Assembly (NCBI RefSeq): GCF_015775975.1
Contig: NZ_CP064056.1
Span: 1,364,001 to 1,428,000, forward strand
Length of the DNA stretch: 64,000 bases
Reading direction: 5' to 3'
DNA from: Staphylococcus lloydii
GTDB taxonomy: Bacteria; Bacillota; Bacilli; Staphylococcales; Staphylococcaceae
Part shown: positions 9,230-18,135 of the stretch, piece after piece
Layout of the letters: each line of letters starts with the position of its first letter
Numbering within the stretch: position 1 is the stretch's first letter
The notes under the pieces: model-generated
What the model was told of the DNA's origin: nothing
The model's input: the letters and a program-made list of their open reading frames with translations, nothing else
Databases searched by the model: none
Translations under genes and position numbers: made by a program

Positions 9230-9676
9230 GTGGAAGAACGATTAAATCGCGTGAAGCAACAATTACAGCAATCATCATATAAATTAACTCCACAAAGAGA
9301 AGCAACTTTAAGAGTTTTAATTGAAAATGAAAAAGACCATTTAAGCGCTGAAGATGTATATTTGAAAGTTAAAGATAAAGCACCCGAAATCGGTTTAGCA
9401 ACTGTATACAGAACATTAGAATTATTAGCAGAATTAAAAGTTGTCGATAAAATTAATTTTGGCGATGGCGTTGCTAGATTTGATTTACGTAAAGAAGGCG
9501 CAAAACATTTCCACCACCATTTAGTTTGTATGGAATGTGGCAAAGTTGAAGAAATCGAAGAGGACTTATTACCTAAAGTTGAAGAAAAAGTTGAACAAGA
9601 CTTTAACTTTAGAATATTAGACCATCGATTAACGTTCCATGGCGTTTGTTCTTCCTGTCAGGCTAAAGGTAAATAA
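9230..9676 (+). CDS. fur: Ferric uptake regulator Fur
   Basis: A 148-residue metalloregulator that represses iron-uptake genes when loaded with Fe(II). The N-terminal winged helix carries GLATVYRTLELL at about 55-66. The metal region has the histidine cluster HFHHH at 93-97, the structural zinc pair Cys100/Cys103 (CMEC) and the second pair Cys140/Cys143 (CSSC). The start is GTG with GGAGTGAGG upstream. It probably shares a transcript with xerD, which starts 29 bases after the stop. The operator just upstream suggests peroxide or iron control. Confidence 0.94.
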   Translation: MEERLNRVKQQLQQSSYKLTPQREATLRVLIENEKDHLSAEDVYLKVKDKAPEIGLATVYRTLELLAELKVVDKINFGDGVARFDLRKEGAKHFHHHLVCMECGKVEEIEEDLLPKVEEKVEQDFNFRILDHRLTFHGVCSSCQAKGK

Positions 9677-9705
9677 TGACAGAGTGAAGTTTATGAGGTG
9701 GTACT

Positions 9706-10593
9706 TTGGAAACCATTAAAAACGAATACTTAAAATTTATTCAAATAGAAAAAGGGCTTAGTTCGAATACAATTGGTGCTTATCGTAGAGATTTAGATAA
9801 ATATATCGACTATTTAAATGAGCATAAAATAGCTCATATTGATTTCGTAGATAGACAAACGATTCAACAATGTTTAGGTTATTTACACGATCAAGGTGCA
9901 TCCGCAAAATCTTTGGCCCGATTTATTTCAACTGTGCGTAGTTTCCATCAATTTGCTTTAAGAGAAAAATACGCAGCAAAAGATCCTACGGTGTTAATTG
10001 AAACACCAAAGTATGAGAGAAGATTGCCTGACGTTCTAGAAGTTGATGAAATTGTAGCTTTGCTTGAAACACCGGACATAAGTAAAAACAACGGTTATAG
10101 AGATAGAACGATGTTAGAGTTATTATATGCAACGGGTATGCGTGTTTCTGAACTTATCCAATTAGAGGTTGAAAATGTCAATTTAATTATGGGCTTTGTC
10201 CGTGTGTTTGGTAAAGGAAATAAGGAACGTATTGTACCGCTAGGTGATACAGTGATTGATTTCTTGACCAAATATATAGAAACTGTACGCCCACAGTTAC
10301 TTAAAAAGACAACAACTGATGCATTATTTTTAAACTTACATGGCAAACCCTTGTCGAGACAAGGTATATGGAAAATGATTAAGCAAACTGGTATTAAAGC
10401 TAATATTAATAAAACTTTAACACCTCACACATTAAGACATTCGTTTGCGACACATTTACTTGAAAATGGTGCCGATTTAAGAGCCGTGCAAGAAATGTTA
10501 GGTCATTCGGATATTTCTACCACGCAATTATATACTCACGTATCCAAATCACAAATTAGAAAAATGTATAATGCCTTTCACCCAAGAGCTTAA
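9706..10593 (+). CDS. xerD: Tyrosine recombinase XerD
   Basis: A 295-residue site-specific recombinase that resolves chromosome dimers at dif together with XerC. The SAM-like N-terminal DNA-binding domain covers about 1-90. The catalytic residues are all visible: Arg146, Lys170, His241, Arg244, His267 and nucleophile Tyr276 (TQLYTHV). The start is TTG with GAGGTGG upstream. It follows fur, as in other staphylococci, and ends at a hairpin shared with the convergent DUF309 gene. Nothing suggests a phage integrase. Confidence 0.95.
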   Translation: METIKNEYLKFIQIEKGLSSNTIGAYRRDLDKYIDYLNEHKIAHIDFVDRQTIQQCLGYLHDQGASAKSLARFISTVRSFHQFALREKYAAKDPTVLIETPKYERRLPDVLEVDEIVALLETPDISKNNGYRDRTMLELLYATGMRVSELIQLEVENVNLIMGFVRVFGKGNKERIVPLGDTVIDFLTKYIETVRPQLLKKTTTDALFLNLHGKPLSRQGIWKMIKQTGIKANINKTLTPHTLRHSFATHLLENGADLRAVQEMLGHSDISTTQLYTHVSKSQIRKMYNAFHPRA

Positions 10594-10619
10594 ATATGGT
10601 CATTGTACACATATAAAAC

Positions 10620-10656
10620 AAACCACATGCCTTTATTTAAGACATGTGGTTTTTAA
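10620..10656. terminator. Bidirectional terminator after xerD
   Basis: A perfect 10-bp stem (AAACCACATG with CATGTGGTTT) with a 13-base loop is followed by TT and A/T-rich DNA. It ends just before the stop codon of the convergent gene. Confidence 0.83.
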
Positions 10657-10657
10657 A

Positions 10658-11164
10658 TTATTTAGAAAGTCGATTGTTATTTTGTATAGCTTCTTGTCTG
10701 GCTTGTATGACTTCGCTACGGTCTCTTTTTATATGGTGATGGACGATATATTCATCATCAATCACATATGGTGTCAAAATATAATTGGGATAATCTTGTA
10801 ATATTTGTTGCTCCATCGTTTCTGTAATAGGTAATTGAATCGGTTCAAATGCTTTTTGTTGTTCGATATTGCTAATCATTTGAACAATTAACTTTTGGTA
10901 ATAATTAATGTTTAGACCTAAATATTGGGAGCTTGCAGCTTGTGTTATAACTTTATAAGCACGTTGAAACGAACGTTTAGCACCGATGTAATTATGTCTA
11001 CGATAATGATAACAGCCTGTTGCAAAAAGAATTAAGCTGACGACAGGGTCATTTTTACTAAAAGATGGATTTTCTTTCCAAGCTTCTTCTAAAATGTCAT
11101 GACAATAAAAGTAGTGCTGTTCTGTATGAAATTGATAATAAAATAATTTTAGTGCATTATCCAT
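10658..11164 (-). CDS. DUF309 family protein (YpuF-like)
   Basis: A 168-residue all-helical protein. The N-terminal FYYQFHTEQHYFYCHDILEE, followed by AWKE, is the hallmark of DUF309, a cytoplasmic family of unknown function. In Bacillus and Staphylococcus it lies next to scpAB, as here. The frame continues 22 codons upstream, but GGAGCGGAAG lies just before the ATG at 11164, which also removes an unconserved leader. It is divergent from scpA with about 100 bases between, so the two promoters lie in that gap. No biochemical role can be inferred. Confidence 0.8.
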   Translation of the reverse strand: MDNALKLFYYQFHTEQHYFYCHDILEEAWKENPSFSKNDPVVSLILFATGCYHYRRHNYIGAKRSFQRAYKVITQAASSQYLGLNINYYQKLIVQMISNIEQQKAFEPIQLPITETMEQQILQDYPNYILTPYVIDDEYIVHHHIKRDRSEVIQARQEAIQNNNRLSK

Positions 11165-11260
11165 AAACTTCCGCTCCAAAAATTTATTGTTTAATACAAA
11201 CATGGTATAATATTTTAGTGAATAACGCACTTAACTTGCAACTAATATGAGGTAGATAAA

Positions 11261-11995
11261 ATGTATGAAGTAAAATTAGATGCTTTTAATGGTCCTTTGG
11301 ATTTATTGTTGCATCTTATCCAAAAATTTGAAATTGATATTTACGATATTCCTATGAAATCACTCACAGAACAATATTTACAATATATACATACGATGAA
11401 CCAACTAGAAATTAATGTGGCAAGTGATTATTTAGTGATGGCTTCTGAACTATTAATGATTAAAAGTAAAATGTTGCTACCTCAAAGTGATGAAACTGAA
11501 GATTTCGAAGAGGATCCACGTGAAAATTTAGTAGGTCGTTTAATAGAATATCAAAATTATAAAGAATACACTGAAACTTTAAATGAGAAAAAGGAAGAAC
11601 GTGCGCATTATTTTGCAAAACATCCGACCGATTTATCTCATTTAGAACAAAATGAGACTTGGGACCCTGACAATACCATAGATTTAACTGAATTAATCAT
11701 TGCGTATCAAAGAGTCAAAAATAGAATGGAACTCAATACACCAAAGGCAGTTAACATACATAAAGAAACTTTTACGATTCAACAAGCTACTTCTCAAGTG
11801 CAGGATCGTTTGGAAAAAGAAAATTCTTTTAATTTCTTTAGTTTGTTTAATTTTTCAGAGCCTGTGGAAATGGTAGTCACGCATTTTTTAGCAATTTTAG
11901 AAATGTCTAAATCTGGTGTTATCAATATAGAACAACAAAAAAGTTTTGAAGATATTAATATTATAAGGGGCGTAAATTATGGCATTAATGCATAA
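11261..11995 (+). CDS. scpA: Segregation and condensation protein A
   Basis: A 244-residue kleisin that bridges the two SMC heads in the condensin complex, acting on the nucleoid. The N-terminal signature [20 protein letters not shown] is at about 9-28. A charged central region and a winged-helix C-terminus (about 170-244) follow. The ATG has GAGGT upstream. Its 3' end overlaps scpB by 17 bases, suggesting translational coupling of the two subunits. Confidence 0.95.
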   Translation: MYEVKLDAFNGPLDLLLHLIQKFEIDIYDIPMKSLTEQYLQYIHTMNQLEINVASDYLVMASELLMIKSKMLLPQSDETEDFEEDPRENLVGRLIEYQNYKEYTETLNEKKEERAHYFAKHPTDLSHLEQNETWDPDNTIDLTELIIAYQRVKNRMELNTPKAVNIHKETFTIQQATSQVQDRLEKENSFNFFSLFNFSEPVEMVVTHFLAILEMSKSGVINIEQQKSFEDINIIRGVNYGINA

Positions 11996-12527
11996 CGGCA
12001 TCTTAGAAGCACTGCTGTATACCGCAGGTGATGAAGGCATTGAAGAACGGCAATTACTTGAAATACTAGAGTATGATCAATCAACTTTACATGAACTCAT
12101 TTCAAACTACGAATCTCCCGGTCTAATAATTCAAAAATTTGGTACGACATATGTCCTTACGACAAAAAAAGAAGCTTCCGAATATATAGAAAAATTAGTT
12201 GAACAAAAAGCAAACATGAAAATATCACAAGCAGCGATGGAAGCATTGTCTATTATCGCTTATAATCAACCCATTTCTAGAAGTGATATTGAACTGATTA
12301 GAGGTATCAATTCAGATGGTGCTGTAAAGACATTAATAGCCAAAGGGTTAGTGGAAGCCAAAGAAGAAGATGCTTCACGTAGCCACCAACTGTATACAAC
12401 AAATTTATTTTTAAATGTATTTGGCATTGAAAGTATCGATGACTTACCAACTACTGACGAAGAAGATGAAGAAATTGAAGCTTTCTTCAGTAATTTAGTC
12501 AATCAAAAAGGAGAAAACAATGAGTAA
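11979..12527 (+). CDS. scpB: Segregation and condensation protein B
   Basis: A 182-residue partner that dimerises and stabilises ScpA in condensin. It consists of two winged-helix domains; the family motif [18 protein letters not shown] is at about 91-108. The acidic C-terminus ([12 protein letters not shown]) is typical. The start ATG lies inside scpA behind AAGGGG. The next gene, rluB, overlaps its end by 8 bases, so scpA-scpB-rluB behave as one operon. Confidence 0.94.
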   Translation: MALMHNGILEALLYTAGDEGIEERQLLEILEYDQSTLHELISNYESPGLIIQKFGTTYVLTTKKEASEYIEKLVEQKANMKISQAAMEALSIIAYNQPISRSDIELIRGINSDGAVKTLIAKGLVEAKEEDASRSHQLYTTNLFLNVFGIESIDDLPTTDEEDEEIEAFFSNLVNQKGENNE

Positions 12528-13254
12528 CGAAATGGAAAGATTACAAAAACGTATCGCCAATAGTGGTTATACATCTAGACGTAAAGCAGAAGTATTAATC
12601 GAAGAAGGAAAAGTAAAAGTAAACGGTGAAACAGTGACAGAATTAGGTACCAAAGTAAAACCTTCAGACACTGTTGAAGTTGAAGGCATTAAGTTAGAAC
12701 AAGAAGACAAACTATATATTTTATTCTATAAACCAGCCCAAGTAATTACGAGTGTTTCAGATGACAAGGGCCGTAAAGTGGTAACTGACTATTTTAAAGA
12801 ACTTGAAACAAGAATTTACCCTGTAGGTAGATTAGATTACGATACTTCAGGTTTATTGTTATTAACTAACGATGGTGATTTCACAAATTTAATGACGCAT
12901 CCACGTTATAAAATCAAAAAGAAATATGTCGTAAAGTTAAAAGGTTATTTAATGCGAGAAGAAGTAAAAGCATTGGAAAAAGGTGTTAAATTGGAAGATG
13001 GTATGACACAACCAGCAACCGTTAAAGTTAAAAATCAAGATAAAGAAAAATCTACTACACTTGTAGAAATTACCATAACAGAAGGTCGTAATAGACAAGT
13101 GCGTCGCATGTTCGAATATTTCGGCCATGAAGTTTCAAAGTTACAAAGAATAGAATTTGGTCCTTTAAATTTAACAGGTCTAAATGCTGGGGAAGGCAGG
13201 GTATTAACACCGCATGAAGTAAAAACTTTACGTCATTTAGCGGAAAATGGTTAA
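12520..13254 (+). CDS. rluB: 23S rRNA pseudouridine synthase (RluB type)
   Basis: A 244-residue enzyme that converts a uridine of 23S rRNA to pseudouridine. The S4 RNA-binding domain covers about 5-60. The catalytic motif [17 protein letters not shown] at about 106-122 contains the nucleophilic aspartate. [14 protein letters not shown] near 189-202 is the RsuA/RluB/E/F subfamily signature. AAAGGAGA precedes the ATG. In B. subtilis the orthologue precedes the res operon; here the ResDE-like srrAB follows directly. Confidence 0.93.
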   Translation: MSNEMERLQKRIANSGYTSRRKAEVLIEEGKVKVNGETVTELGTKVKPSDTVEVEGIKLEQEDKLYILFYKPAQVITSVSDDKGRKVVTDYFKELETRIYPVGRLDYDTSGLLLLTNDGDFTNLMTHPRYKIKKKYVVKLKGYLMREEVKALEKGVKLEDGMTQPATVKVKNQDKEKSTTLVEITITEGRNRQVRRMFEYFGHEVSKLQRIEFGPLNLTGLNAGEGRVLTPHEVKTLRHLAENG

Positions 13255-13331
13255 TAATCATTGTGCACTGTAGAAATTGAGAAAAACTTCACAAAGATTG
13301 AGTATTTTAATAAGGCATACTAAATTTGCTA

Positions 13332-13340
13332 TGCTATAAT
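13332..13340 (+). promoter_or_regulatory. Candidate srrAB promoter, extended -10
   Basis: TGCTATAAT is a perfect extended -10 element 44 bases before the srrA start. No consensus -35 lies 17 bases upstream; a TTGAGT at 13298 is too far to pair with it. The extended -10 would allow weak -35 contacts. Confidence 0.5.
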
Positions 13341-13383
13341 TAATATAAATAGGAATGGTAAACATGTGTGGGAGGTATTTATA

Positions 13384-14109
13384 TTGCCAAATCAAATTCT
13401 TGTCGTAGACGATGAAGATAGAATTAGAAGATTACTAAAATTATATCTTGAAAGAGAATCTTTTGAGATTGATGAAGCTAGAGATGGTAAAGAAGCATAT
13501 GATAAAGCAATGAATCATGATTATGCATGTATCTTGTTAGATTTAATGTTGCCTGAAATGGATGGCATAACAGTTGCATCACGTCTGAGAGAGCATAAAG
13601 AAACACCTATTATAATGTTAACAGCTAAAGGCGAAGAAACGAATAGAGTAGAAGGATTTGAAACTGGTGCAGATGATTATATCGTAAAACCATTTTCACC
13701 TCGTGAAGTCGTTTTACGTTTAAAAGCTTTATTAAGACGTACTCAAGTAGCAACTAGCGAACAGAGTGAGCCACATGCTAAAGATTTAATAGAATTCGAT
13801 CATTTAATTATTGATAATGATGCGCATCGCGTATTAGCAGACGAAAAGCAAGTCAATTTAACACCTAAAGAATACGAGTTATTAATTTTCTTAGCTAAAA
13901 CACCGAATAAGGTATTTGACCGCGAACAATTATTAAAAGAAGTATGGCATTATGAATTTTATGGTGATTTAAGAACGGTAGATACACACGTAAAAAGATT
14001 AAGAGAAAAACTAAATCGTGTGTCTGGCGATGCAGCACAAATGATTCAAACTGTATGGGGCGTTGGCTATAAATTCGAGGTAAAAACAAATGATGAATCG
14101 ACTGAATAA
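13384..14109 (+). CDS. srrA: Respiratory response regulator SrrA
   Basis: A 241-residue OmpR-type response regulator, homologous to B. subtilis ResD, controlling respiration and anaerobic genes. The receiver domain has DDED near 9-12, the phosphoacceptor Asp53 (ILLDLMLPEMDG) and Lys about 102 (YIVKPFSPREV). The C-terminal winged helix contains LTPKEYELLIFLA. The frame opens earlier at ATG 13366, but GGGAGG lies inside that leader, and TTG 13384 gives the 241 residues known for S. aureus SrrA. srrB starts inside its last codons. Confidence 0.95.
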   Translation: MPNQILVVDDEDRIRRLLKLYLERESFEIDEARDGKEAYDKAMNHDYACILLDLMLPEMDGITVASRLREHKETPIIMLTAKGEETNRVEGFETGADDYIVKPFSPREVVLRLKALLRRTQVATSEQSEPHAKDLIEFDHLIIDNDAHRVLADEKQVNLTPKEYELLIFLAKTPNKVFDREQLLKEVWHYEFYGDLRTVDTHVKRLREKLNRVSGDAAQMIQTVWGVGYKFEVKTNDESTE

Positions 14110-15838
14110 TGTAGTCATAAAACTGTGGTTAACTATAATCTTTATAGTAACGACAGTTTTAATTTTATTAAGTGCTGCATTGATTACTTTTATTCAATCT
14201 TATTTCACCCAAGATACTGAAAAATCACTGTTACAAGATGCCAAACAAGTCAGTCAATTAGTCAATGAATCTAAAAATAAAGATACTGCTATTGAATACA
14301 GCCATAAATTAATCGAAGGTCCCGTTGGCCTAATCATATTAACGGATAAACAAATGTCTGAACCCAAACATAATAATGTTAAGAAACAAATGTTTCAAGC
14401 TATTAAGTCGGATTCAAATTACGACAAAGTTTTTGATAAAGGCCAGAAAAATTCTGAGCACGTTACTGTTAAAGTTAATGGAGAACAACGAACATATGTA
14501 TTAATTGGCTATCCCACTAAACCAATTGATAATAACGTGAAAAGTAAATATAGTGGCGTTTTCATTTATCAAAACTTAAAAAGTGTCGATGAAACTAACA
14601 ACGTTATTACAGTAATTATATTAATTATCGCGGTAATCTTCTTGGCTATTACGACAGTGTTTGCCTTCTTCTTATCATCGAGAATTACTAAACCTTTACG
14701 AGAATTAAGATCTCAAGCTATTGAGGTTTCGAAAGGGCAATATAAGCAAACTTCAACCATTACTTCTAAAGATGAGATTGGCGAATTATCTCGTGCGTTT
14801 AACACAATGAGTTATGAAATCCAACGCCATGTAGATGCACTTTCTTCTTCCAAAAACATTAGAGATAGTTTAATCAATTCTATGGTAGAGGGTGTAATAG
14901 GATTTAATGACAAAAAAGAAGTGATATTATCCAATGAGATGGCACAAAATATCATCCAATCTATGGATAAAGACTCGTTAGCTAAATTAGATGCGCAAAA
15001 TGAATTAACATTTAAGAAAAAAATTACACAGTTCGAAGAATATGAAATAAATACGCGTTATTTTGTTATTATTATGAGTTATATTAAACAAATACAACCA
15101 GATGGTCGTAGTGGTATTGTAGCTATCATTCGTGACATGACTAACGAACACAATCTTGACCAATTGAAAAAGGACTTTATCGCTAACGTTTCACACGAAC
15201 TACGTACACCAATTTCTTTACTTCAAGGTTATACAGAATCAATTGTAGATGGTATTGTTACTGAACCAGAAGAAATTAAAGATTCACTGTCCATCGTGTT
15301 AGACGAAACTAAACGTTTAAATCGTTTAGTTAACGAATTATTAAATGTAGCACGTATGGATGCAGAAGGGCTTTCTGTAAATAAAGAACATCAACCTATA
15401 GACCACTTATTAAATAAAATGCAACAAAAATATAAACAACTAGCTACTGATTTACAACTAAACATGCATTTGAATCCACAGACAGATGGCCATGATTGGT
15501 ATTATGATGTTGATAGAATGGAACAAGTATTAACAAATCTTATAGATAATGCGACACGTTATACCGAACCAGACGACACTATTACTATCAATTATGGAGA
15601 CGATGAATATACTGATATTTTATATATTCAAGATACTGGTACTGGTATTGCGCCAGAACATTTAAAACAAGTATTTGATCGTTTTTATAAAGTTGACGCT
15701 TCAAGAAAAAGAGGCAAGCAAGGTACGGGTCTTGGCTTGTTTATTTGTAAAATGATTATCGAGGAACATGGTGGTAGCATAGATGTTAAAAGTGAATTAG
15801 GCAAAGGTACCACATTTATTATAAAACTACCAAAGTAA
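14090..15838 (+). CDS. srrB: Respiratory sensor histidine kinase SrrB
   Basis: A 582-residue membrane kinase partnering SrrA. Membrane segments lie at about 10-35 and 172-200 and flank an extracytoplasmic sensor domain. HAMP follows at about 200-250, PAS at about 258-355, then the phosphoacceptor motif FIANVSHELRTP and a GHKL ATPase domain with NLIDNATRY, DTGTGIAPEH and GTGLGLFICK. The gene overlaps srrA by 20 bases. The whole protein has a single cysteine (Cys553), so it cannot form the intramolecular catalytic-core disulfide described for S. aureus SrrB. A strong terminator follows. Confidence 0.95.
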   Translation: MMNRLNNVVIKLWLTIIFIVTTVLILLSAALITFIQSYFTQDTEKSLLQDAKQVSQLVNESKNKDTAIEYSHKLIEGPVGLIILTDKQMSEPKHNNVKKQMFQAIKSDSNYDKVFDKGQKNSEHVTVKVNGEQRTYVLIGYPTKPIDNNVKSKYSGVFIYQNLKSVDETNNVITVIILIIAVIFLAITTVFAFFLSSRITKPLRELRSQAIEVSKGQYKQTSTITSKDEIGELSRAFNTMSYEIQRHVDALSSSKNIRDSLINSMVEGVIGFNDKKEVILSNEMAQNIIQSMDKDSLAKLDAQNELTFKKKITQFEEYEINTRYFVIIMSYIKQIQPDGRSGIVAIIRDMTNEHNLDQLKKDFIANVSHELRTPISLLQGYTESIVDGIVTEPEEIKDSLSIVLDETKRLNRLVNELLNVARMDAEGLSVNKEHQPIDHLLNKMQQKYKQLATDLQLNMHLNPQTDGHDWYYDVDRMEQVLTNLIDNATRYTEPDDTITINYGDDEYTDILYIQDTGTGIAPEHLKQVFDRFYKVDASRKRGKQGTGLGLFICKMIIEEHGGSIDVKSELGKGTTFIIKLPK

Positions 15839-15861
15839 TTAAATTTTAATACTCAGTAAAG

Positions 15862-15905
15862 CAACCCCATATTAACTCACAAATGTTAATACGGGGTTGT
15901 TGTTA
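15862..15905 (+). terminator. Terminator of srrAB
   Basis: A 14-bp stem with one mismatch (CAACCCCATATTAA with TTAATACGGGGTTG) is followed by TTGTTATTT. Confidence 0.83.
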
Positions 15906-16143
15906 TTTATTATCATAATTTGCAAATAAAATATTTCATAAACATAATTACTAAAATAATATAATTAAAAAGCTTTAACATAAGGTGCTAAACTATATTT
16001 ATTTATAAACCAATAATGTGACATAAATAGTGTTTTCATGCTAATATAAATTTCAATCAATAATTTAACTTAAAAAAGAAGATAAGGATATAGTTATCAA
16101 TTTTATCCTTTTATTCTATGTATATTGAATTGGGAGGAGAAAA
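15906..16143. other. Intergenic region upstream of ribU with a small hairpin
   Basis: Together with the srrB terminator this makes a gap of 305 bases. It is AT-rich. AAGGATA (16084-16090) can pair with TATCCTT (16104-16110), followed by TTATT, about 30 bases before ribU; this may be a weak attenuator-like hairpin. I looked for the conserved FMN-riboswitch pieces that often precede ribU and did not see them. Confidence 0.4.
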
Positions 16144-16692
16144 TTGAATATGCAAAACAATCAAAAGAAATTGATCACTATTAGCATGTTAAGTGCGGTT
16201 GCGTTTATTTTAACTTTTTTAAAGTTTCCAATACCTTTTTTACCGCCATACTTAACTTTAGATATAAGTGACGTACCCGGACTATTAGCAACATTTACGT
16301 TAGGGCCATTAGCGGGATTAATAGTTGAGTTTATAAAAAACTTACTTACATTTTTATTTAATATCGGAGACCCAATCGGACCATTGGCAAACTTCTTTGC
16401 CGCTGCTTCGTTATTACTTGTAGCATATTTTGTAACTAAACATAAACAGTCTACCAAGTCATTAATTATTGGACTAACGAGTGGTACTATCGTCATGACT
16501 ATTGTTTTAAGTATTTTAAATTATTTTGTACTTTTACCATTATATGGCATGATAATGAATTTAACTGACGTAGTTCATAATGTAAAAGTGATTGTTGTTT
16601 CAGGCATTATCCCTTTCAATATTATTAAAGGAATAGTGGTGTCGTTAATATTTATTTTACTGTATAAAAGATTAAAAAATGTATTGAGTTAA
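16144..16692 (+). CDS. ribU: Riboflavin ECF transporter S component RibU
   Basis: A 182-residue integral membrane protein with about six helices that binds riboflavin and works with the shared ECF energising module encoded elsewhere. The N-terminal LITISMLSAVAFILTFLKFP and the following LPPYLTLDISDVPGLLATF with GPLAGLIVEFIKNLL are characteristic of RibU/FmnP. The start is read as TTG at 16144 with GGGAGGAG 4 to 6 bases upstream; the in-frame ATG at 16150 would be too far. The gene is transcribed alone, ending in a terminator. In B. subtilis ribU (ypaA) lies in the same larger neighbourhood. Confidence 0.92.
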   Translation: MNMQNNQKKLITISMLSAVAFILTFLKFPIPFLPPYLTLDISDVPGLLATFTLGPLAGLIVEFIKNLLTFLFNIGDPIGPLANFFAAASLLLVAYFVTKHKQSTKSLIIGLTSGTIVMTIVLSILNYFVLLPLYGMIMNLTDVVHNVKVIVVSGIIPFNIIKGIVVSLIFILLYKRLKNVLS

Positions 16693-16704
16693 TAGGGAAT
16701 TTCC

Positions 16705-16736
16705 AAAGTAGTAGATTAACTTCTACTACTTTTTTT
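16705..16736 (+). terminator. Terminator of ribU
   Basis: An 11-bp stem (AAAGTAGTAGA with TCTACTACTTT) is followed by seven more Ts. Confidence 0.86.
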
Positions 16737-16742
16737 CGTACA

Positions 16743-16777
16743 AAAAAAGAGAACGTAACGCATTACGCGTTACGCTC
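16743..16777 (-). terminator. Terminator of the ferredoxin gene
   Basis: Read on the minus strand, GAGCGTAACGC pairs with GCGTTACGTTC (one G-T pair) across a 5-base loop and is followed by TCTTTTTTT. It is separate from the ribU terminator. Confidence 0.85.
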
Positions 16778-16815
16778 CCTCGCTTAATATATTAAGTTAA
16801 TGATTTTATAATCAT

Positions 16816-17130
<315 letters not shown>

Positions 17131-17175
17131 CTATTTTTCAAATGTTTCTGTTTACAAAATAACAAGGAGTTACCC

Positions 17176-18135
17176 ATGTATAATATAATAAATTTTGTGC
17201 AAGCACAGTCCCACGACTATAAATCACAAAAAAGCATATACAATATTATCACAGGCAAAAAGTCACATCAAACCTTTTTTGATGCTGCCAGTCAAAATCT
17301 ACTATCATTATATCATAGCTTACCTAACTTAAAATATCAGTCGTTTGAGCGATTTTCTAATAATGAAAGTAATTCAAATGAAGATTATGCAATAATTACG
17401 CATGCAAGATATACATATGACAGTTTAATCAATACTTTTAGTGCTATTCAATTATTGACGCAGACTGTTTCAAATTTAAATCATCAACAGAACCATTTTA
17501 TTCCAACTTCTCAACATCAATTTATTCAACAACGTGTCAAAGAAGTTTTTGCTTATATTAAAACGTATAATCTATATAATGACTTTAAAGAAGAATTAAC
17601 ACAATTATTTGCTAAACTTTATCAACAACATGGCACAACATATTTGCATTATTACCTACAAGGTTATGAAGAAAGTATGTATACAAGACAACAAGTAAGT
17701 TTAATTGAAAATATACCTCAACATCAGTTATTAGAATTAGAATATATAGAATTAATATCACTATTAAATCTAATAGAAGATAACAAAAATTTTGCCTTAT
17801 TGAGTAGACTCATTATCTTACCACCACTATTAAACAAAACACAAATAACATTAAATGGTTTAACTAACGGTCACTCTATAGAAGAAATTCAACAACAGCA
17901 AAACGTTAAAATCAATACGATAGAAGATCATTTGTTAGAACTTTTTATCAAAGGTTATCTCCATGATTATTACTTATATTTTAATGAAGATGATATTAAG
18001 ACATTTATTCCATACTATACGGCACATAGAGATGAGCGTTTACGTTTATTTAAGGAACAATTTCCAAAGTATAGTTACTTCCAAATTAAATTGATGATTG
18101 TAGGCATAGAAAGAGGTGAGTTAGTTGTTACATGA
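17176..18135 (+). CDS. YpbB-like helix-turn-helix protein upstream of RecQ-type helicase
   Basis: A 319-residue protein, mostly helical and rich in Gln, Asn and His. Near residues 228-260, LTNGHSIEEIQQQQNVKINT followed by IEDHLLELFIKGY resembles the helicase-associated helix-turn-helix domain found at the C-terminus of some RecQ proteins. B. subtilis ypbB has the same position before recS. AAGGAG precedes the ATG. The gene overlaps recS by 11 bases, so the two are probably co-translated and may form one functional helicase unit. The biochemical role is unknown. Confidence 0.8.
   Translation: MYNIINFVQAQSHDYKSQKSIYNIITGKKSHQTFFDAASQNLLSLYHSLPNLKYQSFERFSNNESNSNEDYAIITHARYTYDSLINTFSAIQLLTQTVSNLNHQQNHFIPTSQHQFIQQRVKEVFAYIKTYNLYNDFKEELTQLFAKLYQQHGTTYLHYYLQGYEESMYTRQQVSLIENIPQHQLLELEYIELISLLNLIEDNKNFALLSRLIILPPLLNKTQITLNGLTNGHSIEEIQQQQNVKINTIEDHLLELFIKGYLHDYYLYFNEDDIKTFIPYYTAHRDERLRLFKEQFPKYSYFQIKLMIVGIERGELVVT

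Noticed and set aside
9706..10593. Phage or island integrase
   Set aside because: Length, residues and position after fur identify chromosomal XerD; no attachment-site repeats or phage genes are nearby.
15906..16143. FMN riboswitch expected before ribU
   Set aside because: The conserved RFN elements are not visible; only a 7-bp hairpin near 16084-16110 was found.
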